From: Pistricoccus aurantiacus
Lineage (GTDB): Bacteria; Pseudomonadota; Gammaproteobacteria; Pseudomonadales; Halomonadaceae
Assembly: GCF_007954585.1 (NCBI RefSeq)
Contig: NZ_CP042382.1
Location: forward strand, 620,001 to 684,000
DNA: 64,000 nucleotides
Reading direction: 5' to 3'
The first letter of the stretch is position 1. The number at the start of each line of letters is the position of its first letter. Shown here piece by piece: positions 25,759-33,490 of the stretch. The notes beneath the pieces are model-generated. The model ran no database searches. It was given only the letters and a program-made list of their open reading frames with translations, and was not told the origin of the DNA. The position numbers and the translations under genes are program-made.

Positions 25759-26316
25759 GTGTCCAATCAGCCATTTCTTACGGATATCAAGACCATACGC
25801 GAGCGCGCTCGTCAGCATATCGAGCGCGGCGCCGTCACCGAGGGCTATACCGCGGATCGGGAAAACGTCATCAATCTGCTCAACGAAGCGCTGGCCACGG
25901 AAATCGTCTGCACGCTTCGCTACAAGCGCCACTACTATATGGCGGACGGCCTGAGCGCAAGCGTTGCCAAGGAAGAGTTTCTCGAGCATGCCCAGCAGGA
26001 GCAGCAGCACGCGGACTGGCTGGCAGAGCGCATCGTGCAGCTGGGCGGCGCGCCCAACTTCTCGCCGGAAGGCCTGCTGAGCCGTTCTCACGCGGAGTAC
26101 GTCGAAGGCGAAAGCTTGCGCGACATGATCATGGAGGACCTGGTGGCGGAACGCATTGCCATCGACAGCTATCGGGAAATCGCTACCTACCTGGGTGACA
26201 AGGATCCGACCTCCCGGCGCATCATGGAGGACATTCTTGCCCAAGAAGAAGAGCACGCGGACGACATGGCCGGCCTGCTTGAAGGGCTGGATCATCAGCG
26301 GCTGGACAACGCCTAA
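25759..26316 (+). CDS. Ferritin-like / bacterioferritin-type protein
   Basis: The 185-residue four-helix protein has two ferritin-like iron-site segments: LNEALATEIVCTLRYKRHYY and LEHAQQEQQHADWLAERI in the first half, and LVAERIAIDSYREIA with ILAQEEEHADDM in the second. The Glu and ExxH patterns suit a di-iron site. Such proteins store iron or detoxify peroxide in the cytosol. I chose the GTG at 25759 because AAAAGGAG ends 8 bases upstream; an ATG at 25690 has no such signal. The peroxiredoxin gene follows. Confidence 0.85.
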   Translation: MSNQPFLTDIKTIRERARQHIERGAVTEGYTADRENVINLLNEALATEIVCTLRYKRHYYMADGLSASVAKEEFLEHAQQEQQHADWLAERIVQLGGAPNFSPEGLLSRSHAEYVEGESLRDMIMEDLVAERIAIDSYREIATYLGDKDPTSRRIMEDILAQEEEHADDMAGLLEGLDHQRLDNA

Positions 26317-26485
26317 TCCCACCCAGGTAGCCCAACCGATGCCGCCTCGAAGACAACGACACGCCGGGTATCGTCATGCCCGCTCGGTCTTTGCTTATCC
26401 TCAGCGGTTGTTTCACAGCAGTTGGTGAAAATGGCATGCTGAGCGGGTTAGCTAATGATCTCTACATTCAATTCAGGAGGACCAC

Positions 26486-27124
26486 ATGGCGCTGCAACTT
26501 GGCGATATCGCCCCGGACTTCACCCAGGAAAGCACCGAAGGAACCATCAATTTTCACGAGTGGGCCGGCGACAGCTGGGTAATCCTGTTCTCGCATCCCA
26601 AGGATTACACGCCGGTCTGCACCACTGAGCTTGGCGAGGTGTCTCGCTTGAAGCCGGAGTTCGAGCGCCGCAATGCCAAGGCCATCGGTCTGTCGGTTGA
26701 TCCTCTGGATGATCACCATGGCTGGGCCGGAGACATCCAGGAAACCCAGGGACATGCGCTCAACTTCCCCCTGCTGGCGGATGCAGACCGCAAGGTCAGC
26801 GACCTTTACGGCATGATTCATCCCAAGGCCAACGACACCCTGACGGTGCGCAGCGTCTTCATCATCGACCCCAGCAAGAAGGTGCGCCTGACCATCACCT
26901 ATCCCGCCAGCACCGGACGGAACTTCGCGGAAATCCTGCGGGTGCTCGACAGCCTCCAGCTCACCGACAATCACAAGGTGGCCACGCCGGTGAACTGGTG
27001 CGACGGTGACGACTGCATTATCGTCCCGGCGGTCAGCAACGAAGAAGCCAAGACCCTGTTCCCCGAGGGCTGGGACGAGAAGAAGTCCTATCTGCGCATG
27101 GTCAAGCAGCCGGGCAAGGCTTGA
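26486..27124 (+). CDS. 1-Cys peroxiredoxin (Prx6 type)
   Basis: The 212-residue enzyme reduces peroxides in the cytosol. The peroxidatic Cys45 lies in HPKDYTPVCTTELG, with the supporting Thr42 and a downstream Arg in TVRSVFIIDP. The long C-terminal domain with ITYPASTGRNFAEILRVLDSLQ is characteristic of Prx6-like enzymes. A second Cys pair (NWCDGDDC) lies in the C-terminal domain but not at the usual resolving place. AGGAGG precedes the ATG. It is separate from but close to the ferritin-like gene. Confidence 0.92.
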   Translation: MALQLGDIAPDFTQESTEGTINFHEWAGDSWVILFSHPKDYTPVCTTELGEVSRLKPEFERRNAKAIGLSVDPLDDHHGWAGDIQETQGHALNFPLLADADRKVSDLYGMIHPKANDTLTVRSVFIIDPSKKVRLTITYPASTGRNFAEILRVLDSLQLTDNHKVATPVNWCDGDDCIIVPAVSNEEAKTLFPEGWDEKKSYLRMVKQPGKA

Positions 27125-27167
27125 GACCAGGCGGTCTCGACAAGCGCGGCATCCGCTAGACTCGAAA

Positions 27168-27192
27168 GATACCGGTCCAGGTGGCCGGTATC
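27168..27192 (+). terminator. Hairpin after the peroxiredoxin gene
   Basis: GATACCGG and CCGGTATC form perfect 8-bp arms around a 9-base loop, followed by GTCGTTTTC. The T run is short, so it is a moderate candidate for a rho-independent terminator. A smaller hairpin GAGACC/GGTCTC directly overlaps the stop codon region at 27123-27138. Confidence 0.5.
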
Positions 27193-27235
27193 GTCGTTTT
27201 CTATAATGGGTCAGGGACGGAACAAGGAGATCACC

Positions 27236-28399
27236 ATGCCTACCTTTAAAGGACTTTCCACCCGCTGCGTGCACGCCGGCGAGCCGGAAACGGATACGCC
27301 GCAAACGCCCATATACGCCACCACGCTGTTCACCTTTCAAGACACCCAGCAGTTAAGCGACACGGTGGCGGGGCGCCGACCCGGTGGTCTCTATACCCGC
27401 TTCGGCCTCAATCCCACCATTCAAGCCTTGGAAGCCAAACTCGCCACCCTGGAAGAGGGCGAAGCGGCGCTGTCCTTCAGTTCAGGAATGGCGGCGGAAT
27501 CCGCCCTGTTCATGAGCCATGGCCGTCAAGGCGTCATCACGTTGGGCGATGTTTACGGTGGCACCCTGACTCTGCTGGCGGATCAGTTGCCTACCCTGGG
27601 TATTCCCTTTTTTCCCTTGCTGGGCCATGAGCTGGACCGCCTGGAAGAGACGCTTGTCCAAGGTCCCAAGCTGATCTTCCTGGAAACCCCCACCAACCCG
27701 GCCCTGGAAATCTTCGATATCGCCGCCATTGCGGAGATGGCTCACCACCACGGGGCGTTACTGGCGGTGGACAACACCTTCGCCTCACCGGTCAACCAGC
27801 AGCCCTTGGCCCTCGGAGCGGATCTGGTCATGCACAGCGCCACCAAGTACCTGGGCGGCCACAGCGACCTGACCGCCGGCGCCCTGATCGGCCCCCGTGA
27901 GTTGCTCGAGCCGATCAACGCCTGGCGCAAGAGCCTGGGCAGCGTACCCGCCCCGGAAACCGCCTCGCTGCTCGCGCGCAGCCTGCGCACCCTGGTGATA
28001 CGCATTCGCCAGCATAATGCAGGCGCTCAGCAGGTGGCGGAAGCCCTGGCAAAGCACCCCAAGGTAACGCGAGTGTTGTATCCGGGTCTGGAAAGCTTCC
28101 CCGGCCACGACTTGGCCAAGCGCCAGATGCGCGGCTTCGGCGGCATGTTGACCATCACCGTGGGCGACAGCGGCGAGGACGCCACCCGCTTCGTCGATCG
28201 TCTGAAGCTCTTTGCTCTGGCGCCGAGCCTGGGCGGCGTGGAAAGCCTGGTCACCCAGCCGCTGACCCTGACTCACCACGCCATGGGCGCGGCTGAGCGC
28301 GAGCGTCGCGGCATCAGCGACAACATGGTGCGGCTCTCCGTGGGGCTGGAAGACCCGGAGGATCTGATCGAGGACCTGCAGCAAGCACTGGAAGAATGA
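27236..28399 (+). CDS. Trans-sulfuration PLP enzyme (Cys/Met metabolism family)
   Basis: The 387-residue enzyme belongs to the cystathionine gamma-synthase/lyase family. The PLP lysine is Lys204 in SATKYLGGHSD, with the cofactor-binding YTRFGLNPT (53-61), SSGMAAESA and VDNTF segments. It may be methionine gamma-lyase, cystathionine gamma-lyase or O-succinylhomoserine sulfhydrylase; the residue before the GLYTR segment does not settle it. AAGGAG precedes the ATG at 27236. The following sulfonate-like transporter, DsrE-like gene and cysJI suggest a local sulfur theme. Confidence 0.88.
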   Translation: MPTFKGLSTRCVHAGEPETDTPQTPIYATTLFTFQDTQQLSDTVAGRRPGGLYTRFGLNPTIQALEAKLATLEEGEAALSFSSGMAAESALFMSHGRQGVITLGDVYGGTLTLLADQLPTLGIPFFPLLGHELDRLEETLVQGPKLIFLETPTNPALEIFDIAAIAEMAHHHGALLAVDNTFASPVNQQPLALGADLVMHSATKYLGGHSDLTAGALIGPRELLEPINAWRKSLGSVPAPETASLLARSLRTLVIRIRQHNAGAQQVAEALAKHPKVTRVLYPGLESFPGHDLAKRQMRGFGGMLTITVGDSGEDATRFVDRLKLFALAPSLGGVESLVTQPLTLTHHAMGAAERERRGISDNMVRLSVGLEDPEDLIEDLQQALEE

Positions 28400-28524
28400 A
28401 ATCGTTCAAACAACATATCCTTATAACGGATTTATCCAAGTCGCGGTTTTCCCCTGTCCATCGCCAGCGGCTATGATCGGCGGCCTGACTCATCAAGTTG
28501 CATGTATCGGAACGGAGACTCCTT

Positions 28525-29553
28525 ATGCTGCCTATTTTCCGTCGCCTTGGCGCGTTACTGGCCTTGTCATGCCTGCCCGGGCTCGCCCCGGCCCAGAACA
28601 CCACCCTGGAGGTGGGCTACATGCCGATTCTGCCGGTGGCGCAGCTTTTCGTCATGGAAGGCGAAGGTTGGACCGAGGAAGCTGGCCTGGAGCTTGACCT
28701 GACCCGCTTTTCCAGCGGCCCGGCCATGGTGCAGGCCTTGGCCGCCGGCGATCTGGACGTGATGTATTTCGGCATCGGTCCGGCCATGGTGGCTCGGGCC
28801 AATGGGGTGCCGATCAAGGTGCTGGCCGCCAGCATCAAGGAGCAGATCGGCCTGGTGGCCCGAGGGGAATTCGCCGAGAGTTTCGACGGCTTGGACCCCA
28901 AGGCAGCCATTGCCCGTTTTACCGAAGAGCAGAGTCGCAAGCCCAAGATCGCCACCTTCCCCCGCGGCTCGGTGCCGGACACGGTGCTGCGCTACTGGCT
29001 CGCCGAGCAGGTCGGTGTGGATCTGGATAGCGTGGACATCGTCGCCATGGGCGCGGATCGGGTACAGCAGGCGCTGCTGGCCGGTGCGGTGGATGCGGCG
29101 TCGATCCTCGAGCCGATCCTGACCACGGTGACCGAACGCGACGATAGCGCGAAAGTGATCGTTCGAGGCGGCGACATGCTGCCGAATCAGCCCGGCGCGG
29201 TCCTGGCTGCCCGGGAAGCCGTACTGAAAGAGCATCCGCAGGCCATGCGCAAGCTGCTGGAGCTGCATATCCGCGCCACTCAAGTCCTGGAAGAAGATCC
29301 GGAGCGCGCCGCGCCCCACGTGCGGGAATTCGTCGGCAAGCGCCTGGTGCCCCTGGCCACGGTAGAAGCGGCGCTGAAATCGCCTTCCTCCAATTACCTG
29401 AGCGATCCTCATGAAATCATCGACGCCACCCGGGTGATGCGAGATTTTCAGACCCAGAACGGCACCCTGAGGAAGTCGGTGGATATCGAGGCACTGTTCG
29501 ATACGCAACTCTACGACGAGGTGAGCCAACCGCAGGGCGATCAGACCTCATGA
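28525..29553 (+). CDS. ABC substrate-binding protein, SsuA/TauA-like
   Basis: The 342-residue protein has a signal peptide ending near LAPAQ and the NitT/TauT-type binding domain: LEVGYMPILPVAQLFV, DVMYFGIGPAMVARANG, KIATFPRGSVPDTVLRYWL and AADAAS-like AVDAASILEPI. It would capture a sulfonate, taurine, nitrate or related small molecule in the periplasm. CGGAG lies 8 bases before the ATG at 28525. The gene leads a four-gene operon with 4-bp ATGA overlaps, ending in a DsrE-like protein, which favours a sulfur compound. Confidence 0.9.
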   Translation: MLPIFRRLGALLALSCLPGLAPAQNTTLEVGYMPILPVAQLFVMEGEGWTEEAGLELDLTRFSSGPAMVQALAAGDLDVMYFGIGPAMVARANGVPIKVLAASIKEQIGLVARGEFAESFDGLDPKAAIARFTEEQSRKPKIATFPRGSVPDTVLRYWLAEQVGVDLDSVDIVAMGADRVQQALLAGAVDAASILEPILTTVTERDDSAKVIVRGGDMLPNQPGAVLAAREAVLKEHPQAMRKLLELHIRATQVLEEDPERAAPHVREFVGKRLVPLATVEAALKSPSSNYLSDPHEIIDATRVMRDFQTQNGTLRKSVDIEALFDTQLYDEVSQPQGDQTS

Positions 29554-30302
29554 GCCACTATCGGCGCATACTGCTCAGCATCCTGGGGGTTGGGGTTTTC
29601 GTGGTGCTGTGGGAAGCGGCGCTGCGCAGCGGCCTGCTGCCGGGCAATCTGGTACCGCTGCCGTCGAGCATTCCCGGCGTCTTCTGGGCGGAAGTGCTCG
29701 ACGGTATCTGGCTCGAGGTCGTGATATCGAGCCTGTCCCACTATGGCGTGGGAGTAGCGATCGGCTCGATACTCGGCATTCTGGTGGGTGTCGGCGCCGC
29801 CCTGGTGCCTACCTTTGACGCCCTGCATGCATGGCTAGCGAGGTTATTACGCCCGATTCCGCCCCTGGCCTGGATTCCCTTCGCCATCATCTGGTTCGGT
29901 ATCAGCGCCCAGGCGGCGGCATTCATCATCAGTATCGGCGTGTTCTGGATCAACTACTTCACCAGCTACAGCGCCGTGAAGAGCGTCGACCCGGGCTTCG
30001 ACGAGGTTGCCATCGCCTTCGGCCAGAAAAGCTTTCTGGCCAGACTGCACAAGGTCAGCCTGCCCGCGGCGGCGCCGGGCATCTTGAGCGGTCTGCGCGC
30101 CGGTCTCGGCCAAGGCTGGATGACCGTGGTCGCCGCGGAGCTGTTCGGCATTCCCGGTATCGGTCAACGCATGATGGAAGCCTCGAGCCTGCTGGCCACG
30201 GACATCGTGGTGGTCTACATGCTGACCATCGCCGGGCTCTATGCTCTGTTCGACTCCCTGTTCATGGCCCTGCAGCGCCGATTACTGAGATGGCAGCCAT
30301 GA
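29550..30302 (+). CDS. ABC permease, SsuC/TauC-like
   Basis: The 250-residue protein has six or so transmembrane segments and the binding-protein-dependent permease region near residue 160-200 (EVAIAFGQKSFLARLHKVSLP, then GLRAGLGQGWMTVVAAELFG), the EAA-loop equivalent that meets the ATPase. It begins at an ATGA overlap with the binding protein gene and ends at an ATGA overlap with the ATPase gene. Together the three make one importer. Confidence 0.92.
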   Translation: MSHYRRILLSILGVGVFVVLWEAALRSGLLPGNLVPLPSSIPGVFWAEVLDGIWLEVVISSLSHYGVGVAIGSILGILVGVGAALVPTFDALHAWLARLLRPIPPLAWIPFAIIWFGISAQAAAFIISIGVFWINYFTSYSAVKSVDPGFDEVAIAFGQKSFLARLHKVSLPAAAPGILSGLRAGLGQGWMTVVAAELFGIPGIGQRMMEASSLLATDIVVVYMLTIAGLYALFDSLFMALQRRLLRWQP

Positions 30303-31081
30303 ATCGACACGAAAGCGCATCACAGCCAGTACTCAAGGCTCAAGGGTTGAGCCTGGGATTTGGCGCGGACACGGTGCTGGAAGGGGTCGATCTCGATCTG
30401 GCGCCCCAGGAATTCGTCGCCATCGTCGGCGCTTCCGGGGTGGGCAAGTCGACTCTGCTGCGCGCCTTGGCAGGCTTGCTAAAACCGCAGCACGGCCAAG
30501 TGGCGCTGCGAAAAGACACCGCGCCGGATAAGCGCAGCTGGTCGATGGTGTTTCAGGCACCAAGACTGTTTCCCTGGCGCCGAGTGCATCGCAACGTGGA
30601 GCTGGGGCTCGAAGGGCTCAAGCTCTCCCGGCGAGAGCGCCGCCAGCGGGCGCTGGAAACGCTATCGCTAGTGGATCTGGCGGACTATGCCGAGCGCTGG
30701 CCAGGCACCCTCTCCGGAGGTCAGCAGCAGCGGGTGGGCATCGCTCGAGCGCTGGCGGTGCGCCCGGACGTCTTGTTCATGGACGAGCCCTTCTCCGCCC
30801 TGGACGCCATCACCCGCCGGCGCCTGCAGGCGGAGCTGGTAGCACTGCGCACCCGCACCGAGGCGGCCATCGTCTTCGTTACCCACGATATCGAAGAAGC
30901 CGTGCTGCTCGCCGACCGAGTCATCGTGCTGGGCAAGCGCGGCGAGGGGCCCGCCGGCGTGGTGGCCAGGGTGGATATCGATCTGCCCCTGGAAGGCCGT
31001 CGAGAGCATGACGGCTTCGCCGATCGGGTCTATACCATTGAAAAGCGTATCGGCACCGCCGCCACCGAGTTCACTCTTTGA
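30299..31081 (+). CDS. ABC ATP-binding protein, SsuB/TauB-like
   Basis: The 260-residue ATPase has Walker A GASGVGKST near residue 44, Q-loop FQAPRLFPWRRV, signature LSGGQQQRVGIARAL, Walker B VLFMDEPFSALD and switch His in VTHDIEEAV. PRLFPWRRV and DEPFSALD are typical of sulfonate/nitrate/taurine importers. The ATG at 30299 overlaps the permease stop. A long open frame upstream (from 29831) is the shadow of the permease gene. Confidence 0.92.
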   Translation: MNRHESASQPVLKAQGLSLGFGADTVLEGVDLDLAPQEFVAIVGASGVGKSTLLRALAGLLKPQHGQVALRKDTAPDKRSWSMVFQAPRLFPWRRVHRNVELGLEGLKLSRRERRQRALETLSLVDLADYAERWPGTLSGGQQQRVGIARALAVRPDVLFMDEPFSALDAITRRRLQAELVALRTRTEAAIVFVTHDIEEAVLLADRVIVLGKRGEGPAGVVARVDIDLPLEGRREHDGFADRVYTIEKRIGTAATEFTL

Positions 31082-31097
31082 TGAGGAAGAAATTCTC

Positions 31098-31400
31098 ATG
31101 ACGCTGATGAAAGTACTGCTGCACGCCCCTACCGCCGCGAGTCTGGCCCGGGCGCGGCGCAACGCCAGAAACCTGCTGGCGGCGCGCCCGGAAGCCCAGG
31201 TGCTGATCGTCGCCAACGGCCCGGGGGTTCGCGAGGCCCTGGAGAATCCCGATCCGGACACGGATGATCGCCTGCGCCTGTGCCTCAATACGCTGCATAC
31301 CCTGCAGCTGGAAAATTCCGGGGGCATCCAGGAAGTGGAAGCGGCGGTGGTGACCCTGGCGGAACTGCAGGCCCAGGGCTGGCACTACATTCGCGGCTGA
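31098..31400 (+). CDS. DsrE-like small protein
   Basis: The 100-residue protein reads MTLMKVLLHAPTAASLARAR, has VLIVANGPGVREAL near residue 37 and RLRLCLNTL near 65. The fold and the single cysteine in the second motif resemble DsrE/DsrF proteins, which carry sulfur as persulfide. It follows the ABC importer by 16 bp behind GAGGAAG and is therefore part of that operon. A role in handling sulfur from the imported compound is inference. Confidence 0.75.
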   Translation: MTLMKVLLHAPTAASLARARRNARNLLAARPEAQVLIVANGPGVREALENPDPDTDDRLRLCLNTLHTLQLENSGGIQEVEAAVVTLAELQAQGWHYIRG

Positions 31401-31625
31401 TTGTTCCTATCTTGCCAAGGAAATTCGGATTGACTATTTTATATTGGTCATTTGATTCGTTTTGCGATAAGGAGTCAGGTCAAGCTGTAATATCGCCTTT
31501 GGCTTAGGTTATCTAGTGCGGCTGGGGCAAGGAAGAATAATCAAGGAGGAATGATATATCCGAGTTCGAACGCTATCCCCGTGCTTGAACCCTAAGGTAT
31601 CAATGCCGCATGGAATTAGTTCGTC

Positions 31626-33440
31626 ATGAACCAGGCTTATCAAAATCTTACAATTTCCCGGCTATCCGAACGCCCCACCTCCCCGCTATCCGAACGTCCC
31701 ACCACTTCTCCACTGTCCGGGCGTTACGCCACGCGTTCCCTGGATCGCGCGTTCAAGGCCAACCTAGCCAAGGCAACCGGGGGCACCTCACCGGCGGGCG
31801 TTGCCACGGTCATCTATGAATGGCTCGCGCACCTGGCCATGTCCCCAGGCAAGCAGCTGGAGCTGACCGAGGAACTGGGCTTCAAGCTTGCCTACCTGAC
31901 ACGCCGCGTCCGCCACATGAACCCGGCCTGGGATACCCGGCCTTGTCTCGACCCCATCCCACGAGATAATCGCTTTGGCCACGAAGCCTGGTCTCGCTGG
32001 CCCTATAACCTGATCTCTCAATCGTTTCTGTTGCAGCAGGAGTGGTGGGAAAGCGCCACCACCAATATCGATGGGCTATCGAAAAGCACCGAAAATGTGG
32101 TGTCCTTCATCGCCCGGCAGACACTTGATCACTGGTCACCGTCCAACTTCTCCTGGCTCAACCCGGAAGTGATCGACGCGACCCTGGCCCAGGGCGGCAT
32201 GAACTTCCTACGCGGCTGGGAGAATCTCTGCGAAGACTGGGAACGTCATGTGTCCGGTTGTCCGCCGGTGGGTAGCGAGGACTTCAAGCTCGGCGAGAAC
32301 CTGGCGGCCACCCCGGGCAAGGTCATCTATCGCAACCGGCTGATCGAGCTAATCCAGTACACGCCGACCACCGAAAAGGTCTATGCGGAACCGATCCTGA
32401 TCGTGCCGGCCTGGATCATGAAGTACTACATTCTTGACCTGACGCCGAAGAAATCCCTGGTCCGCTACTTGGTGGAACAGGGACATACCGTCTTCATGAT
32501 TTCCTGGCTCAACCCTACCTCGGAAGATCGAGATTTGAGTATGAGCCACTATCGGCGCCTTGGCCCCGAGGCAGCATTGAGTGTCATTTCGGCCATCGTC
32601 CCGGACCGCAAGATTCACGCCGTCGGTTACTGTCTCGGTGGCACACTGCTGTACATAACCGCCGCCGCCATGGCGCGGGACGGCGACGAGCGCCTGGCCA
32701 CGATCACCACCCTGGCCGCCCAGGCCGACTTCACCGAAGCCGGCGAACTGTCGATGTTCATCACCGAAAGCGAAGTCGACTACCTCGAAAGCATGATGCA
32801 GGACCTTGGCTATCTCGATGGCTACCAGATGGCCGGCGCCTTCCAGCTGATGCGCTCCAACGACCTGATCTGGTCACGCATGATTCACAACTACATGCTC
32901 GGCAAGCGTCAAGTAGCGAGCGCACTGATGGCCTGGAACGCGGACATGACGCGCATGCCTCATTTGATGCACTCCCAGTATTTGCGTCGACTGTTCCTTG
33001 ACAACGACCTGGCCACCGGCCGCTATATCATCGGCGATCGTCCCATCGCCATCCCGGATATCAACGCCCCGATCTTCGCGGTGGCGACCCTCGGCGATCA
33101 CGTCGCTCCCTGGCGTTCGGTCTACAAGATTCATCTACTGTCCGACATGGACGAGGTCACCTTCCTGCTCACCAGCGGCGGCCACAACGCGGGCATCGTC
33201 AGCGAGCCAGGGCACAAGCGCCGCACCTACCAGATGGAAACTCGCCTGGCGAGGCAGAGCTACATCGATCCGGATACCTGGCTGCAGACGATGCCCAGCC
33301 AGCATGGCTCCTGGTGGCCGGTCTGGCAGGCCTGGCTGGTGGAGCGCTCCTCCGCGAAGCGAGTCGCGCCTCCCAGCATGGGCAATGGACGCTATGCGCC
33401 ACTGGTGGACGCCCCGGGTACCTATGTCCTGCAGAAGTGA
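31626..33440 (+). CDS. phaC: Class I poly(R)-hydroxyalkanoate synthase, copy 2
   Basis: The 604-residue synthase has the lipase-like box GYCLGG with Cys336, the catalytic Asp in TLGDHVAPW and His in SGGHNAG. It resembles copy 1 over the central and C-terminal parts but has a different N-terminus, where residues 13-33 are a short repeat (LSERPTSP, LSERPTTSP, LSGR). No clear ribosome site precedes the ATG at 31626, so the true start may be further in. It is monocistronic. Two degenerate copies of its terminal codons follow the stop. Confidence 0.95.
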   Translation: MNQAYQNLTISRLSERPTSPLSERPTTSPLSGRYATRSLDRAFKANLAKATGGTSPAGVATVIYEWLAHLAMSPGKQLELTEELGFKLAYLTRRVRHMNPAWDTRPCLDPIPRDNRFGHEAWSRWPYNLISQSFLLQQEWWESATTNIDGLSKSTENVVSFIARQTLDHWSPSNFSWLNPEVIDATLAQGGMNFLRGWENLCEDWERHVSGCPPVGSEDFKLGENLAATPGKVIYRNRLIELIQYTPTTEKVYAEPILIVPAWIMKYYILDLTPKKSLVRYLVEQGHTVFMISWLNPTSEDRDLSMSHYRRLGPEAALSVISAIVPDRKIHAVGYCLGGTLLYITAAAMARDGDERLATITTLAAQADFTEAGELSMFITESEVDYLESMMQDLGYLDGYQMAGAFQLMRSNDLIWSRMIHNYMLGKRQVASALMAWNADMTRMPHLMHSQYLRRLFLDNDLATGRYIIGDRPIAIPDINAPIFAVATLGDHVAPWRSVYKIHLLSDMDEVTFLLTSGGHNAGIVSEPGHKRRTYQMETRLARQSYIDPDTWLQTMPSQHGSWWPVWQAWLVERSSAKRVAPPSMGNGRYAPLVDAPGTYVLQK

Positions 33441-33473
33441 GGGCTTGCAAAAATAAGGTCTTGCAGGAATACC
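33426..33473 (+). repeat. 16-bp degenerate tandem repeat across the phaC2 stop codon
   Basis: Three head-to-tail 16-bp units start with GTCCTGCAGAAGTGAG, which encodes VLQK and the stop. The second (33442-33457) and third (33458-33473) units are diverged but keep the CTTGCA core and spacing. This parallels the 15-bp repeat at the same place in phaC1. Confidence 0.6.
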
Positions 33474-33490
33474 TCCCGACTTGTTGACCG

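Noticed and set aside
31541-31595. A 14-codon leader peptide before phaC2 (ATG at 31548)
   Set aside because: A strong AAGGAGGA lies here, but the ATG is directly adjacent to it, which leaves no room for normal initiation, and nothing in the peptide suggests attenuation.
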